Assembly: GCA_023417265.1 (NCBI GenBank)
Contig: JAEZFY010000142.1
Coordinates: 1 to 5,643 of the forward strand
Reading direction: 5' to 3'
DNA: 5,643 nucleotides
DNA from: Actinomycetes bacterium
Lineage (GTDB): Bacteria > Actinomycetota > Acidimicrobiia > Acidimicrobiales > Ilumatobacteraceae
Shown: piece by piece, positions 1-5,012 of the stretch
How positions within the stretch are numbered: position 1 is the first letter of the stretch
Layout: every line of letters begins with the position of its first letter
Notes under the pieces: model-generated
The model's database searches: none
Told to the model about the DNA's origin: nothing
The model's input: the letters and a program-made list of their open reading frames with translations, nothing else
Translations under genes and position numbers: made by a program

Positions 1-210
1 GACGGGGGGGTGGTGGGGAGGGCCGAGCGGCTGCCGGCGGGCGAGTTCGATGATTCTGCGGCGGCGGCCGGCCGTCAGTGCGGCCAGCCGCGGGGCGGCG
101 GGGGTGAGCGCCGCCGAGCCGGCGAGGCGTTCGATCGGCCGGCTCAGCGGCGCGCCCACGACGGGGTACCGGAGTGCGTCACCAATAGTGGTTGCGCGGA
201 CCGATCGCAC
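1..210 (-). CDS. Possible protein-coding fragment running off the left edge, function unknown
   Basis: On the minus strand one frame is open from a GTG at 208-210 to the window edge, giving 70 codons with almost all third positions G or C. The middle reads like protein: a run with RPIERLAG, then APRLAALTAGRRRRIIELA, which would form a basic amphipathic helix, then a Pro/His-rich stretch (PPHHPP) at the edge. No stop is reached, so the C-terminus lies outside. The start is uncertain. GTG at 210 overlaps the DUF6131-like gene by 32 bases, and a second GTG lies at 157-159. Neither has a Shine-Dalgarno sequence. I do not recognise a family. A plus-strand frame starting at 50 shares the same wobble positions, so GC bias alone does not settle the strand. 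That frame runs antisense through the clear gene at 179-334, which argues against it. The stretch could also be non-coding. Confidence 0.35.
   Translation of the reverse strand, partial: MRSVRATTIGDALRYPVVGAPLSRPIERLAGSAALTPAAPRLAALTAGRRRRIIELARRQPLGPPHHPPV
4..22 (+). other. G-rich run that meets the G-quadruplex pattern
   Basis: The plus strand has seven G, then TGGT, four G, A and three G. Splitting the first run gives four G-tracts of at least three with loops of 1, 4 and 1 bases. On the minus strand this is the Pro/His-rich end of the possible fragment above. Folding and any role are inference. Confidence 0.3.
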
Positions 211-334
211 GACCGGTCGAGCCGAGGATCCACAGCACCGCGCCGATCACGACGAGGATGATGCCGATGGTCCACAGGATCGGAATCGACGCGAGCGCGC
301 CGATCAGGAGGAGGATGAGTCCGATGACAATCAT
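179..334 (-). CDS. Small two-helix membrane protein, DUF6131-like
   Basis: The product has 51 residues, from ATG at 332-334 to TGA at 179-181. It is almost entirely two hydrophobic helices. Helix 1 (about residues 2-17) is IVIGLILLLIGALA-like. A short IPILWTIG turn follows, then helix 2 (about 23-38, IILVVIGAVLWILG), then a short basic/aromatic tail GRAIGPRNHYW. This layout and the HYW ending match what I recall of actinobacterial DUF6131 family proteins, which have no known function. It should sit in the inner membrane with both ends on the same side. The frame is supported by Ile/Leu/Val codons ending in C or G, and by the absence of a sensible alternative in the other frames. No strong Shine-Dalgarno precedes the ATG. 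The gene is divergent from the MBL-fold RNase across 68 bases, so the two may share control. Confidence 0.82.
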   Translation of the reverse strand: MIVIGLILLLIGALASIPILWTIGIILVVIGAVLWILGSTGRAIGPRNHYW

Positions 335-361
335 GCACAGCCGGTACCCGGCTCGCGGACG

Positions 362-389
362 ACTAAACCGCGGGCTCGTCGCCGGGCAA
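362..389 (-). promoter_or_regulatory. Candidate promoter for the DUF6131-like gene
   Basis: Read on the minus strand, TTGCCC (384-389) is followed after 16 bases by TTTAGT (362-367), which resembles an actinobacterial -35/-10 pair. The -10 lies about 28 bases upstream of the ATG at 334. This AT-richer patch stands out in a GC-rich background, but the match is partial. The 335-402 gap must also hold the promoter of the divergent RNase gene, for which I see no clear hexamers. Confidence 0.3.
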
Positions 390-393
390 CGAT

Positions 394-401
394 GAGGTGA
401 T
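394..401 (+). promoter_or_regulatory. Strong Shine-Dalgarno that sets the RNase start
   Basis: GAGGTGAT matches the anti-Shine-Dalgarno complement (GGAGGTGATC) over eight bases. Three start codons follow in a row: GTG 397, ATG 400 and ATG 403. The first two overlap the ribosome-binding site itself. ATG 403, five bases after GAGG, is the start with usable spacing and the one that leaves the family's usual N-terminus. Confidence 0.7.
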
Positions 402-402
402 G

Positions 403-1761
403 ATGCGCGTCACGTTCTGGGGGGCGGCCGAGACCGTCACCGGGTCGCGGTTCGTCGTCGAGACCGATCGCGCCCGGGTACTCGTCGACTGCGGCCTGTT
501 CCAAGGCGTCAAACGTCTGCGCGAGATGAACTGGGAGCCGTTTCCCGTCGAACCCGGCTCGCTCGATGCGGTGTTGCTCACACACGCCCACATCGACCAC
601 AGCGGATACTTGCCGGCGCTCGTGCGCGACGGCTTCGCCGGTGACATCTGGTGCACCCCGCCCACTGCAGCGCTGGCGCGGATCCTGCTGATGGACGCCG
701 CGCACCTCCAAGAAGAGGACGCCAAGTACGCCAACTTCCGGAAGTCGTCGCGCCACCACCCGGCGCTCCCGCTGTTCGACCAAGGCGATGCAGAGCGGGC
801 GATTCGGCGCCTGCGCCCGCACCCTGCCGGGTCGGGTTTTCGGCCCGCCGCCGGGCTCGACGCCCGCTTCAGCCGCGCCGGGCACATCCTCGGGGCCGCA
901 TCGGCGTGGCTCAGCGACGGTGTCCGCTCGGTGCTGTTCAGCGGCGATCTCGGGCGCGACGCCGACCCGGTGATGCACCCGCCCGAGTCACCGCCGGCCG
1001 CCGACCACATCGTCGTCGAGTCGACCTATGGCGACCGCTCCCACCCCGCCGAGGACCCCAGCGCCGTGCTCGCCGAGGCCGTCACCAGCACCGCCGCGCG
1101 GGGCGGCATCGTGCTGATCCCCGTGTTCGCCGTCGGGCGCGCCCAGACCGTGCTGCACCTCCTCGCCCAGCTGCGCCAGGCCGGGCGCATCCCGGACGTA
1201 CCGACCTACCTGAACAGCCCGATGGCGGTGACCGCTACCGAGCTGTTCCTGCGTTCGCACGGCGAGCACCGCCTCGATGAGCGCGCCGTGGCTGCGCTCA
1301 GCGACGGCGTCGAGCTGGTACGCACCACCGAGGACTCGAAGCGGTTGACCGCCCGGAGCGGGCCGATGGTGGTGCTCTCGGCGAGCGGCATGCTCACCGG
1401 TGGACGCGTGCTGCATCACCTCCTGCAGGTGGCTCCGCACCGCCGCAACACGATCGTGCTGGCCGGCTATCAGGCAGCCGGCACGCGCGGCGAAGCGCTC
1501 CTCCAGGGGGCCGGGTCGCTGCGCGTGTTCGGCGACGACGTGCCCGTGAACGCGCGGGTCGTCCACGTCGACAGCCTGTCGGCCCACGCCGACGCCGACG
1601 AGTTGCTGGCGTGGCTCCGGAGGGCCCCGGCGGCCCCGGCCGGCGTCAGCGTCGTCCATGGTGAGGCGGGGGCCGCCGACACGTTGCGCCGGAGGATCCG
1701 CCACGAGCTGGGGTGGGACGCCGCCGTTCCGGCCGCCGGCACGAGCATCGTCGTCACCTGA
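403..1761 (+). CDS. MBL-fold/beta-CASP RNase of the CPSF-73/YSH1 type
   Basis: This is a 452-residue metallo-beta-lactamase-fold ribonuclease with an inserted beta-CASP domain, the family of bacterial TTHA0252 and eukaryotic CPSF-73. It is expected to cleave or trim RNA in the cytoplasm using two zinc ions. Every hallmark is present. The N-terminus is VTFWGAAETVTGSRF. HAHIDH supplies H61, H63, D65 and H66. RAGHILG supplies H161, and SGDLGRD supplies D182. Beta-CASP motif A is ESTYGDR (E206), LSASGM lies at 326-330, motif B is SAHAD (H395, general acid) and the final metal ligand is in VHGE (H419). Length is normal for the bacterial group, and it lacks the N-terminal KH domains of archaeal aCPSF1. 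The start at ATG 403 follows a strong Shine-Dalgarno. GTG 397 would add only two Met. The SulP gene follows 63 bases downstream. The RNA target cannot be told from sequence. Confidence 0.95.
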   Translation: MRVTFWGAAETVTGSRFVVETDRARVLVDCGLFQGVKRLREMNWEPFPVEPGSLDAVLLTHAHIDHSGYLPALVRDGFAGDIWCTPPTAALARILLMDAAHLQEEDAKYANFRKSSRHHPALPLFDQGDAERAIRRLRPHPAGSGFRPAAGLDARFSRAGHILGAASAWLSDGVRSVLFSGDLGRDADPVMHPPESPPAADHIVVESTYGDRSHPAEDPSAVLAEAVTSTAARGGIVLIPVFAVGRAQTVLHLLAQLRQAGRIPDVPTYLNSPMAVTATELFLRSHGEHRLDERAVAALSDGVELVRTTEDSKRLTARSGPMVVLSASGMLTGGRVLHHLLQVAPHRRNTIVLAGYQAAGTRGEALLQGAGSLRVFGDDVPVNARVVHVDSLSAHADADELLAWLRRAPAAPAGVSVVHGEAGAADTLRRRIRHELGWDAAVPAAGTSIVVT

Positions 1762-1763
1762 CG

Positions 1764-1784
1764 GTGCCGTGGCAAACGCGGCAC
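1764..1784 (+). other. Weak hairpin between the RNase and SulP genes
   Basis: GTGCCGTG and CGCGGCAC can pair as an 8-bp stem with one G-U pair around the loop GCAAA, three bases after the RNase stop codon. No T-run follows, so it is not a classical intrinsic terminator. It could attenuate read-through or protect the RNase mRNA 3' end. Stems of this size are common by chance at this GC content. Confidence 0.25.
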
Positions 1785-1824
1785 GCCGCAGCACGATCCG
1801 CACGCGCCGCGTACGTTGACGCGC

Positions 1825-3519
1825 GTGGATGGTCCTGTCGCGCGGTGGTTGCCCGGCGCTGCCGTGTTGGCGCGGTACCAGGCCGGCTGGCTGCGCGGCG
1901 ACGTCATCGGCGGGCTGACCGTCGGAGCGATGCTCGTGCCGCAGTCGATGGCCTACGCCGAGCTGGCAGGGATGCCGCCGGAAGCGGGCTTCTATGCGGC
2001 GCTCGGGGCGCTCGTCGTCTACGCCCTGTTCGGTACGAGCCGGCATCTCGGCGTCGGCCCCGAGCCCGGTACGGCACTGCTCGCTGCGGCTGGGGTCGGA
2101 TCGCTCGCCGGCGGCGACCCGCGCCGGTATGCGACGTTGATGGCCGCGCTGGCGCTCACCGTCGCCGGGTTGTGCGTGCTCGCCGCCGCGCTGCGGCTCG
2201 GGTTCGTCGCTGCGGTGCTGTCGCGACCGGTGCTCGTGGGCTACATCACGGGCGTCGGACTGACGCTCATCAGCAGCCAGCTCGGCGCGTTGCTCGGGCT
2301 CTCGGTCGAAGCCGACCGGTTGCTCCCCCGCATCCGTGAGGTCGCCGGTGAGATCGACGGGGTGCACGGGCCGACACTCGCCGTCGGCGCGCTCGCCCTG
2401 GCGGCGATCCTCGGTTTGCGCCGGCTCGCCCCGCGTCTGCCGGGTGGCCTGCTGGTCATCGCTGCGGCGAGCGTGGTCGTCGCCGTGAGCGGCCTCGACG
2501 AGGAGGGCGTGCGCTTGGTGGGCGCGCTGCCGCAGGGCCTGCCGACCCCTGCCGTGCCGGGCGTGTCGGCGGGTGACGTCGGCCGGCTCGTCCCGATCGC
2601 GGCAGGAATCGCCCTGGTCGGCTTCACCGACAACCTCCTCACCGCCCGATCGATCGCCTCGCGGCGGCGCGAGCGAATTGATCCCAACCAAGAGCTGCTC
2701 GCGCTCGGGATGACCAATCTCGTCGCCGGTGTTTCCCAGGGCTTCCCGGTGTCGTCGAGCGCCAGCCGTACCGCGGTGCCGGCGTCGTTGGGTTCGTCCA
2801 CGCAAGTCGTGTCGCTGATCGCCGCCGGCTTCGCGGTGGCCGCCCTGACCGTGGCCAGCCCACTGCTCGAGCATGTCCCCCGGGCCGCCTTGGCGGCGGT
2901 GATCGTCGCCGCCGCCTTGGCGATCATCGACGTCGTCGGCTTCCGGTCGCTGTGGCGGGTCAACCGTGAGGAGGCCTTCCTCGCGGCCGTGGCGGCCACC
3001 GGTGTGGTCGTCTTCGACGTGCTCGTCGGTGTGGTGATCGCGATCGTGCTGTCGACGCTCGTGGCGCTCGCCCACGTGGCCCGCCCGCACGACGCGGTGC
3101 TCGGCGATCTGCCGGGCGTCGACGGATGGGTCGACGTCGACGCCTACCGCGACGCCGTGACCGAGCCGGGGCTGCTCGTCTACCGCTTCGACGCGCCGTT
3201 GTTCTTCGTCAACGCCGACCGGTTCTGCGAGCGGGTCGAAGCGGTGCTGGCGGCCAACGAGGGAGCCGAAGACTGGCTGGTGCTCGACTTCGAGGGTGTC
3301 GGCGCACTCGACTCGACCGCCGCCGAAGCGCTCGGCGAGCTGCTCGCGCGCGTCGCCGCGGCAGGCGTCACGAGCTTCGCGATCGCCCGCGCCAACGACC
3401 ACGTCGTGGCGCTCCTGCACCGCGCCGGGCTGCTGTCACCGCGCGGCCCGTTGATCGTCTACCCGACGATCAACGCCGCGGTGCGCGCCTACCGGGCTCG
3501 CGCGGCTAACAGCGGCTGA
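1825..3519 (+). CDS. SulP (SLC26) family anion transporter with STAS domain
   Basis: This 564-residue inner-membrane transporter probably takes up sulfate, bicarbonate or another inorganic anion. Substrate cannot be read from the family. The N-terminal signature is WLRGDVIGGLTVGAMLVPQS, running into MAYAELAGMPPEAGFYAAL. GVGPEPGTALL follows in the third helix region. Further on are GFTDNLLTARSIASR, then NQELLALGMTNLVAG and GFPVSSSASRTA, all typical of SulP. Roughly twelve to fourteen hydrophobic segments lie between residues 25 and 417. The cytoplasmic STAS domain (about 435-555) has LVLDFEGVGALDSTAAEAL, with the DST triplet at 496-498 where STAS proteins carry their phosphorylatable Ser/Thr. 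Length is normal. The start is uncertain: GTG 1825 and TTG 1816 are in frame, with no Shine-Dalgarno for either, and the RNase stop at 1759 closes the frame upstream. It may be co-transcribed with the RNase. Confidence 0.93.
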   Translation: MDGPVARWLPGAAVLARYQAGWLRGDVIGGLTVGAMLVPQSMAYAELAGMPPEAGFYAALGALVVYALFGTSRHLGVGPEPGTALLAAAGVGSLAGGDPRRYATLMAALALTVAGLCVLAAALRLGFVAAVLSRPVLVGYITGVGLTLISSQLGALLGLSVEADRLLPRIREVAGEIDGVHGPTLAVGALALAAILGLRRLAPRLPGGLLVIAAASVVVAVSGLDEEGVRLVGALPQGLPTPAVPGVSAGDVGRLVPIAAGIALVGFTDNLLTARSIASRRRERIDPNQELLALGMTNLVAGVSQGFPVSSSASRTAVPASLGSSTQVVSLIAAGFAVAALTVASPLLEHVPRAALAAVIVAAALAIIDVVGFRSLWRVNREEAFLAAVAATGVVVFDVLVGVVIAIVLSTLVALAHVARPHDAVLGDLPGVDGWVDVDAYRDAVTEPGLLVYRFDAPLFFVNADRFCERVEAVLAANEGAEDWLVLDFEGVGALDSTAAEALGELLARVAAAGVTSFAIARANDHVVALLHRAGLLSPRGPLIVYPTINAAVRAYRARAANSG

Positions 3520-3522
3520 GGG

Positions 3523-4362
3523 TCACGGCACGACGACGACGGGCACCTTGGCGTGGTGCACGACCTGGTCGCTGACCGAGCCGAGCAGCGCTCCGGCGAT
3601 GCCGGTGGCGCCTCGGGCACCGACCACGATCAACGACGCGTGGGCGTTGTCGGCGGCGCCGAGCAACTGGGCGGCCGGCTGCCCTTCCACCGGCAGCTGC
3701 TCGACGTCGACGCCTTCGATCCCCGCCTCGGTGACCGTGCGGGCAAGCGCGTCGACGGCGTCCTTGGCGGCGCTCTCGAAGTCGACCGCAACGGGGTAGA
3801 ACGGACCGCCCACGATGGCGATCTGCCACGCCCACACGACCACCAGTCGGAGCCCGGCGTCGGCGGCATAGTCGGCCGCCCAACGCAACGCCCGCAGCGA
3901 GTGGTCCGAACCGTTGACCCCGACCACGACCGGCCCGTCGAGAGCGACCTCGTCACCGCGCACGACGGCAACGGGGCACTCGGCGTGGTGCAACACCCAG
4001 CGGCTCACCGAGCCCAGCAACAGGCCCCGGAAGCCGCCCACGCCGCGGGCCCCGACGACGAGCAGGTCGGCCGTGGTGCTCGCCGCGTGGAGCGCCGGCT
4101 CGACCTTGTCGAGCACCGCCTGGAGCGTGACGCCGTGATCGTCGCCGACCGCGCGGGCGACGAGCTTGCCGAGTTCCTCCTCGGCCATCTCCGGTGAGTA
4201 CGCCGGATCGAACGTCTTGGTGTCGGCGTGATGTTGGGCGATGTAGTCCCATGCCATCACGGCGGTGACCGGTTGGTCGCGCCGTTGACCGTACGCATGC
4301 GCCCAGCGCAGCGCCGTCTGCGCCGAGGGTGATTCGTCGACTCCGACCACGATGCCGTTCAT
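3523..4362 (-). CDS. Tandem-domain universal stress protein
   Basis: This 279-residue cytoplasmic protein is two fused Usp domains (about 1-135 and 143-279), the arrangement of mycobacterial Rv2623-type proteins. Each domain has the ATP-binding loop G-2x-G-9x-G-S: GARG at 104-107 with GS at 117-118, and GARG at 248-251 with GS at 261-262. Both loops lead into a VxxHHAxxPVxVV strand. Domain 1 starts VVGVDES with the usual Asp (D9). Domain 2 starts VVVGVNGS, with Asn (N150) in place of that Asp. Such proteins are typically induced by hypoxia, nitric oxide or starvation and slow growth in mycobacteria. The role here is inferred from family. The ATG at 4362 has GGAG only 2 bases upstream, which is close for a ribosome-binding site and would fit a leaderless mRNA. 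It converges on the SulP gene with 3 bases between stops and is divergent from the cupin gene. A DosR-like palindrome lies upstream. Confidence 0.95.
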   Translation of the reverse strand: MNGIVVGVDESPSAQTALRWAHAYGQRRDQPVTAVMAWDYIAQHHADTKTFDPAYSPEMAEEELGKLVARAVGDDHGVTLQAVLDKVEPALHAASTTADLLVVGARGVGGFRGLLLGSVSRWVLHHAECPVAVVRGDEVALDGPVVVGVNGSDHSLRALRWAADYAADAGLRLVVVWAWQIAIVGGPFYPVAVDFESAAKDAVDALARTVTEAGIEGVDVEQLPVEGQPAAQLLGAADNAHASLIVVGARGATGIAGALLGSVSDQVVHHAKVPVVVVP

Positions 4363-4368
4363 GGCTCC

Positions 4369-4374
4369 ATTGTC
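4369..4374 (-). promoter_or_regulatory. Candidate -10 element of the universal stress protein gene
   Basis: On the minus strand GACAAT matches TATAAT at four of six positions, including the key second A and final T. Its last base is seven bases upstream of the A of the ATG at 4362. This is where a -10 box falls if transcription starts on the start codon. No -35 hexamer is evident, as is usual for promoters that depend on an activator. Confidence 0.35.
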
Positions 4375-4397
4375 TCGGCTCGGCGACCGCGTTCGTA

Positions 4398-4411
4398 GGG
4401 ACCAAGGTCAC
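4398..4411. promoter_or_regulatory. DosR/DevR-like operator palindrome
   Basis: GGGACCAAGGTCAC is an inverted repeat, GGGACC and GGTCAC around AA, with five of six arm bases complementary. Against the core of the mycobacterial DosR consensus as I recall it (GGGACTWWAGTCCC) it matches 11 of 14 positions. The centre lies 42.5 bases upstream of the universal stress protein ATG and 46 bases upstream of the cupin ATG. This is a usual activator position for a start site at or near the universal stress protein start codon. Universal stress proteins are classic DosR targets. The regulator itself is not in this window, so NarL-type binding is inferred. Confidence 0.55.
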
Positions 4412-4438
4412 CGCGCCCGTTGGTGGGCGTGCCCGCGC

Positions 4439-4442
4439 GAGG
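4439..4442 (+). promoter_or_regulatory. Shine-Dalgarno that sets the cupin start
   Basis: GAGG ends eight bases before ATG 4451. The in-frame ATG at 4352 would add 33 residues rich in Arg and would overlap the start of the divergent universal stress protein gene and its operator. ATG 4451 is therefore preferred. Confidence 0.6.
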
Positions 4443-4450
4443 CTCGGAAC

Positions 4451-4792
4451 ATGCAGCTCGTGCACGTGACCGACGCCCCGCCCCACGACCCCGAACGGTT
4501 TGTTGCCGTGCCGTTCCTCGACGGGCGTCAATGCAACGCCCGCGTGATTCGCCTGGCGGCCGGCCAGGCGCTCCCCGCCCACACCCACGCGCCGTCAGAA
4601 CTGATGCTGTACGTGGCCGAGGGCTCGGCCGAACTCGACACCGAGCAGGGAGTGACGCCGTTCCCGTCAGGCTCGCTGGCGCTGTACACCGGCGACGAAG
4701 AACTGCGCGTCAGCAACCCGGGCCCCGACCCTGTCACCTTGCTGGCGTTCCTTGCGCCGCCGTTCCCTCCCGCGCCGCGCGGCGCCGATTGA
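4451..4792 (+). CDS. Small single-domain cupin protein
   Basis: The product is 113 residues, the size of a single cupin barrel (cupin_2 type), with no signal peptide, so it is probably cytoplasmic. Cupin motif 1 is good: G38, then H44-T-H46, then E50 and G58, giving three of the usual metal ligands. Motif 2 has PSG (72-74) and N89, but the histidine expected four residues before that Asn is missing (the region reads GDEELRVSN). The metal site therefore lacks its fourth ligand, or an acidic residue (E83/E84) replaces it. Function cannot be assigned: stand-alone cupins include isomerases, dioxygenases and small-molecule sensors. The protein ends in a Pro-rich tail. The gene is divergent from the universal stress protein gene across the DosR-like box and lies 30 bases before the acidic peptide gene. 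Confidence 0.88.
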   Translation: MQLVHVTDAPPHDPERFVAVPFLDGRQCNARVIRLAAGQALPAHTHAPSELMLYVAEGSAELDTEQGVTPFPSGSLALYTGDEELRVSNPGPDPVTLLAFLAPPFPPAPRGAD

Positions 4793-4822
4793 CGCAGCGC
4801 GCCCGCGGGTATACGGCGGGGC

Positions 4823-4999
4823 ATGACAGACGACCCCATGATCTCGGACGACGACATCACCCGCGACGGCCCGACGGAGAGCACCGAGGACAAGGACCAA
4901 GGCGCACTCCACGGCCAGGACAGCGGCGATGAGCCCACCGAAGCTGACGACAACCTCGACGTCGGCGGCGAAGGCGAACGCGACTCCGGCGACGAATGA
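4823..4999 (+). CDS. Very acidic 58-residue protein of unknown function
   Basis: ATG 4823 to TGA 4997-4999 encodes 58 residues, of which 22 are Asp or Glu and only three are Lys or Arg (R14, K24, R53). Net charge is about -19. There is no Cys, and almost no hydrophobic residue beyond the N-terminal PMISDDDI segment, so it is probably disordered. Codon third positions are nearly all C or G along the whole length, which supports translation. The sequence GGCGGGG just upstream is a poor, too-close ribosome-binding site, with TATACG (4810-4815) before it. It sits 30 bases after the cupin gene and 13 bases before the GTG start of the JmjC-type hydroxylase, so all three are probably one transcript. 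The N-terminal PMISDDDI followed by a degenerate Asp/Gly/Glu tail resembles a leader-plus-tail layout, but I cannot name a family. Confidence 0.65.
   Translation: MTDDPMISDDDITRDGPTESTEDKDQGALHGQDSGDEPTEADDNLDVGGEGERDSGDE
4917..4920 (+). promoter_or_regulatory. Possible internal Shine-Dalgarno for an earlier hydroxylase start
   Basis: AGGA lies eight bases before ATG 4929, which is in frame with the JmjC-type gene and inside the acidic peptide gene. If used, it gives the hydroxylase a 28-residue Thr/Ser/Ala-rich N-terminal extension and a 71-base overlap with the peptide gene. The 5013 GTG start has only weak G-rich sequence upstream, so this alternative stays open. Confidence 0.3.
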
Positions 5000-5012
5000 G
5001 CCGCACGGGTCG

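Noticed and set aside
50..400. Plus-strand open frame of 116 codons
   Set aside because: Its second half runs antisense to the clear 51-residue membrane protein and becomes a string of Arg, Asp and Glu residues. Only the first half has protein-like GC3, and that wobble pattern is shared with the minus frame.
331..1010. Two minus-strand open frames of about 215 codons opposite the start of the RNase gene
   Set aside because: They lie antisense to conserved MBL motifs, have shadow-like composition and no ribosome-binding site.
1816..1821. TTGACG as a -35 promoter box before the SulP gene
   Set aside because: No -10-like hexamer follows at 16-18 bases, and the site overlaps the possible TTG start codon.
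988..3420. An 810-codon open frame on the minus strand opposite the RNase and SulP genes
   Set aside because: Its product is a monotonous Arg/His/Asp/Gln/Gly-rich string without domains. It is the expected by-product of GC-rich third positions in the two well-supported plus-strand genes it covers.
3553..4197. Plus-strand open frame of 214 codons opposite the universal stress protein gene
   Set aside because: Shadow frame: both Usp ATP-binding loops are encoded on the minus strand across it.
4412..4431. Hairpin with a 7-bp stem in the cupin leader
   Set aside because: CGCGCCC pairs with GGGCGTG around a 6-base loop, including one G-U. At this GC content such stems arise by chance, and there is no T-run or riboswitch-like conservation visible.
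4352..4450. Longer cupin start at ATG 4352
   Set aside because: It would overlap the divergent gene and its operator, adds an Arg-rich non-cupin extension, and has no better ribosome-binding site than ATG 4451.
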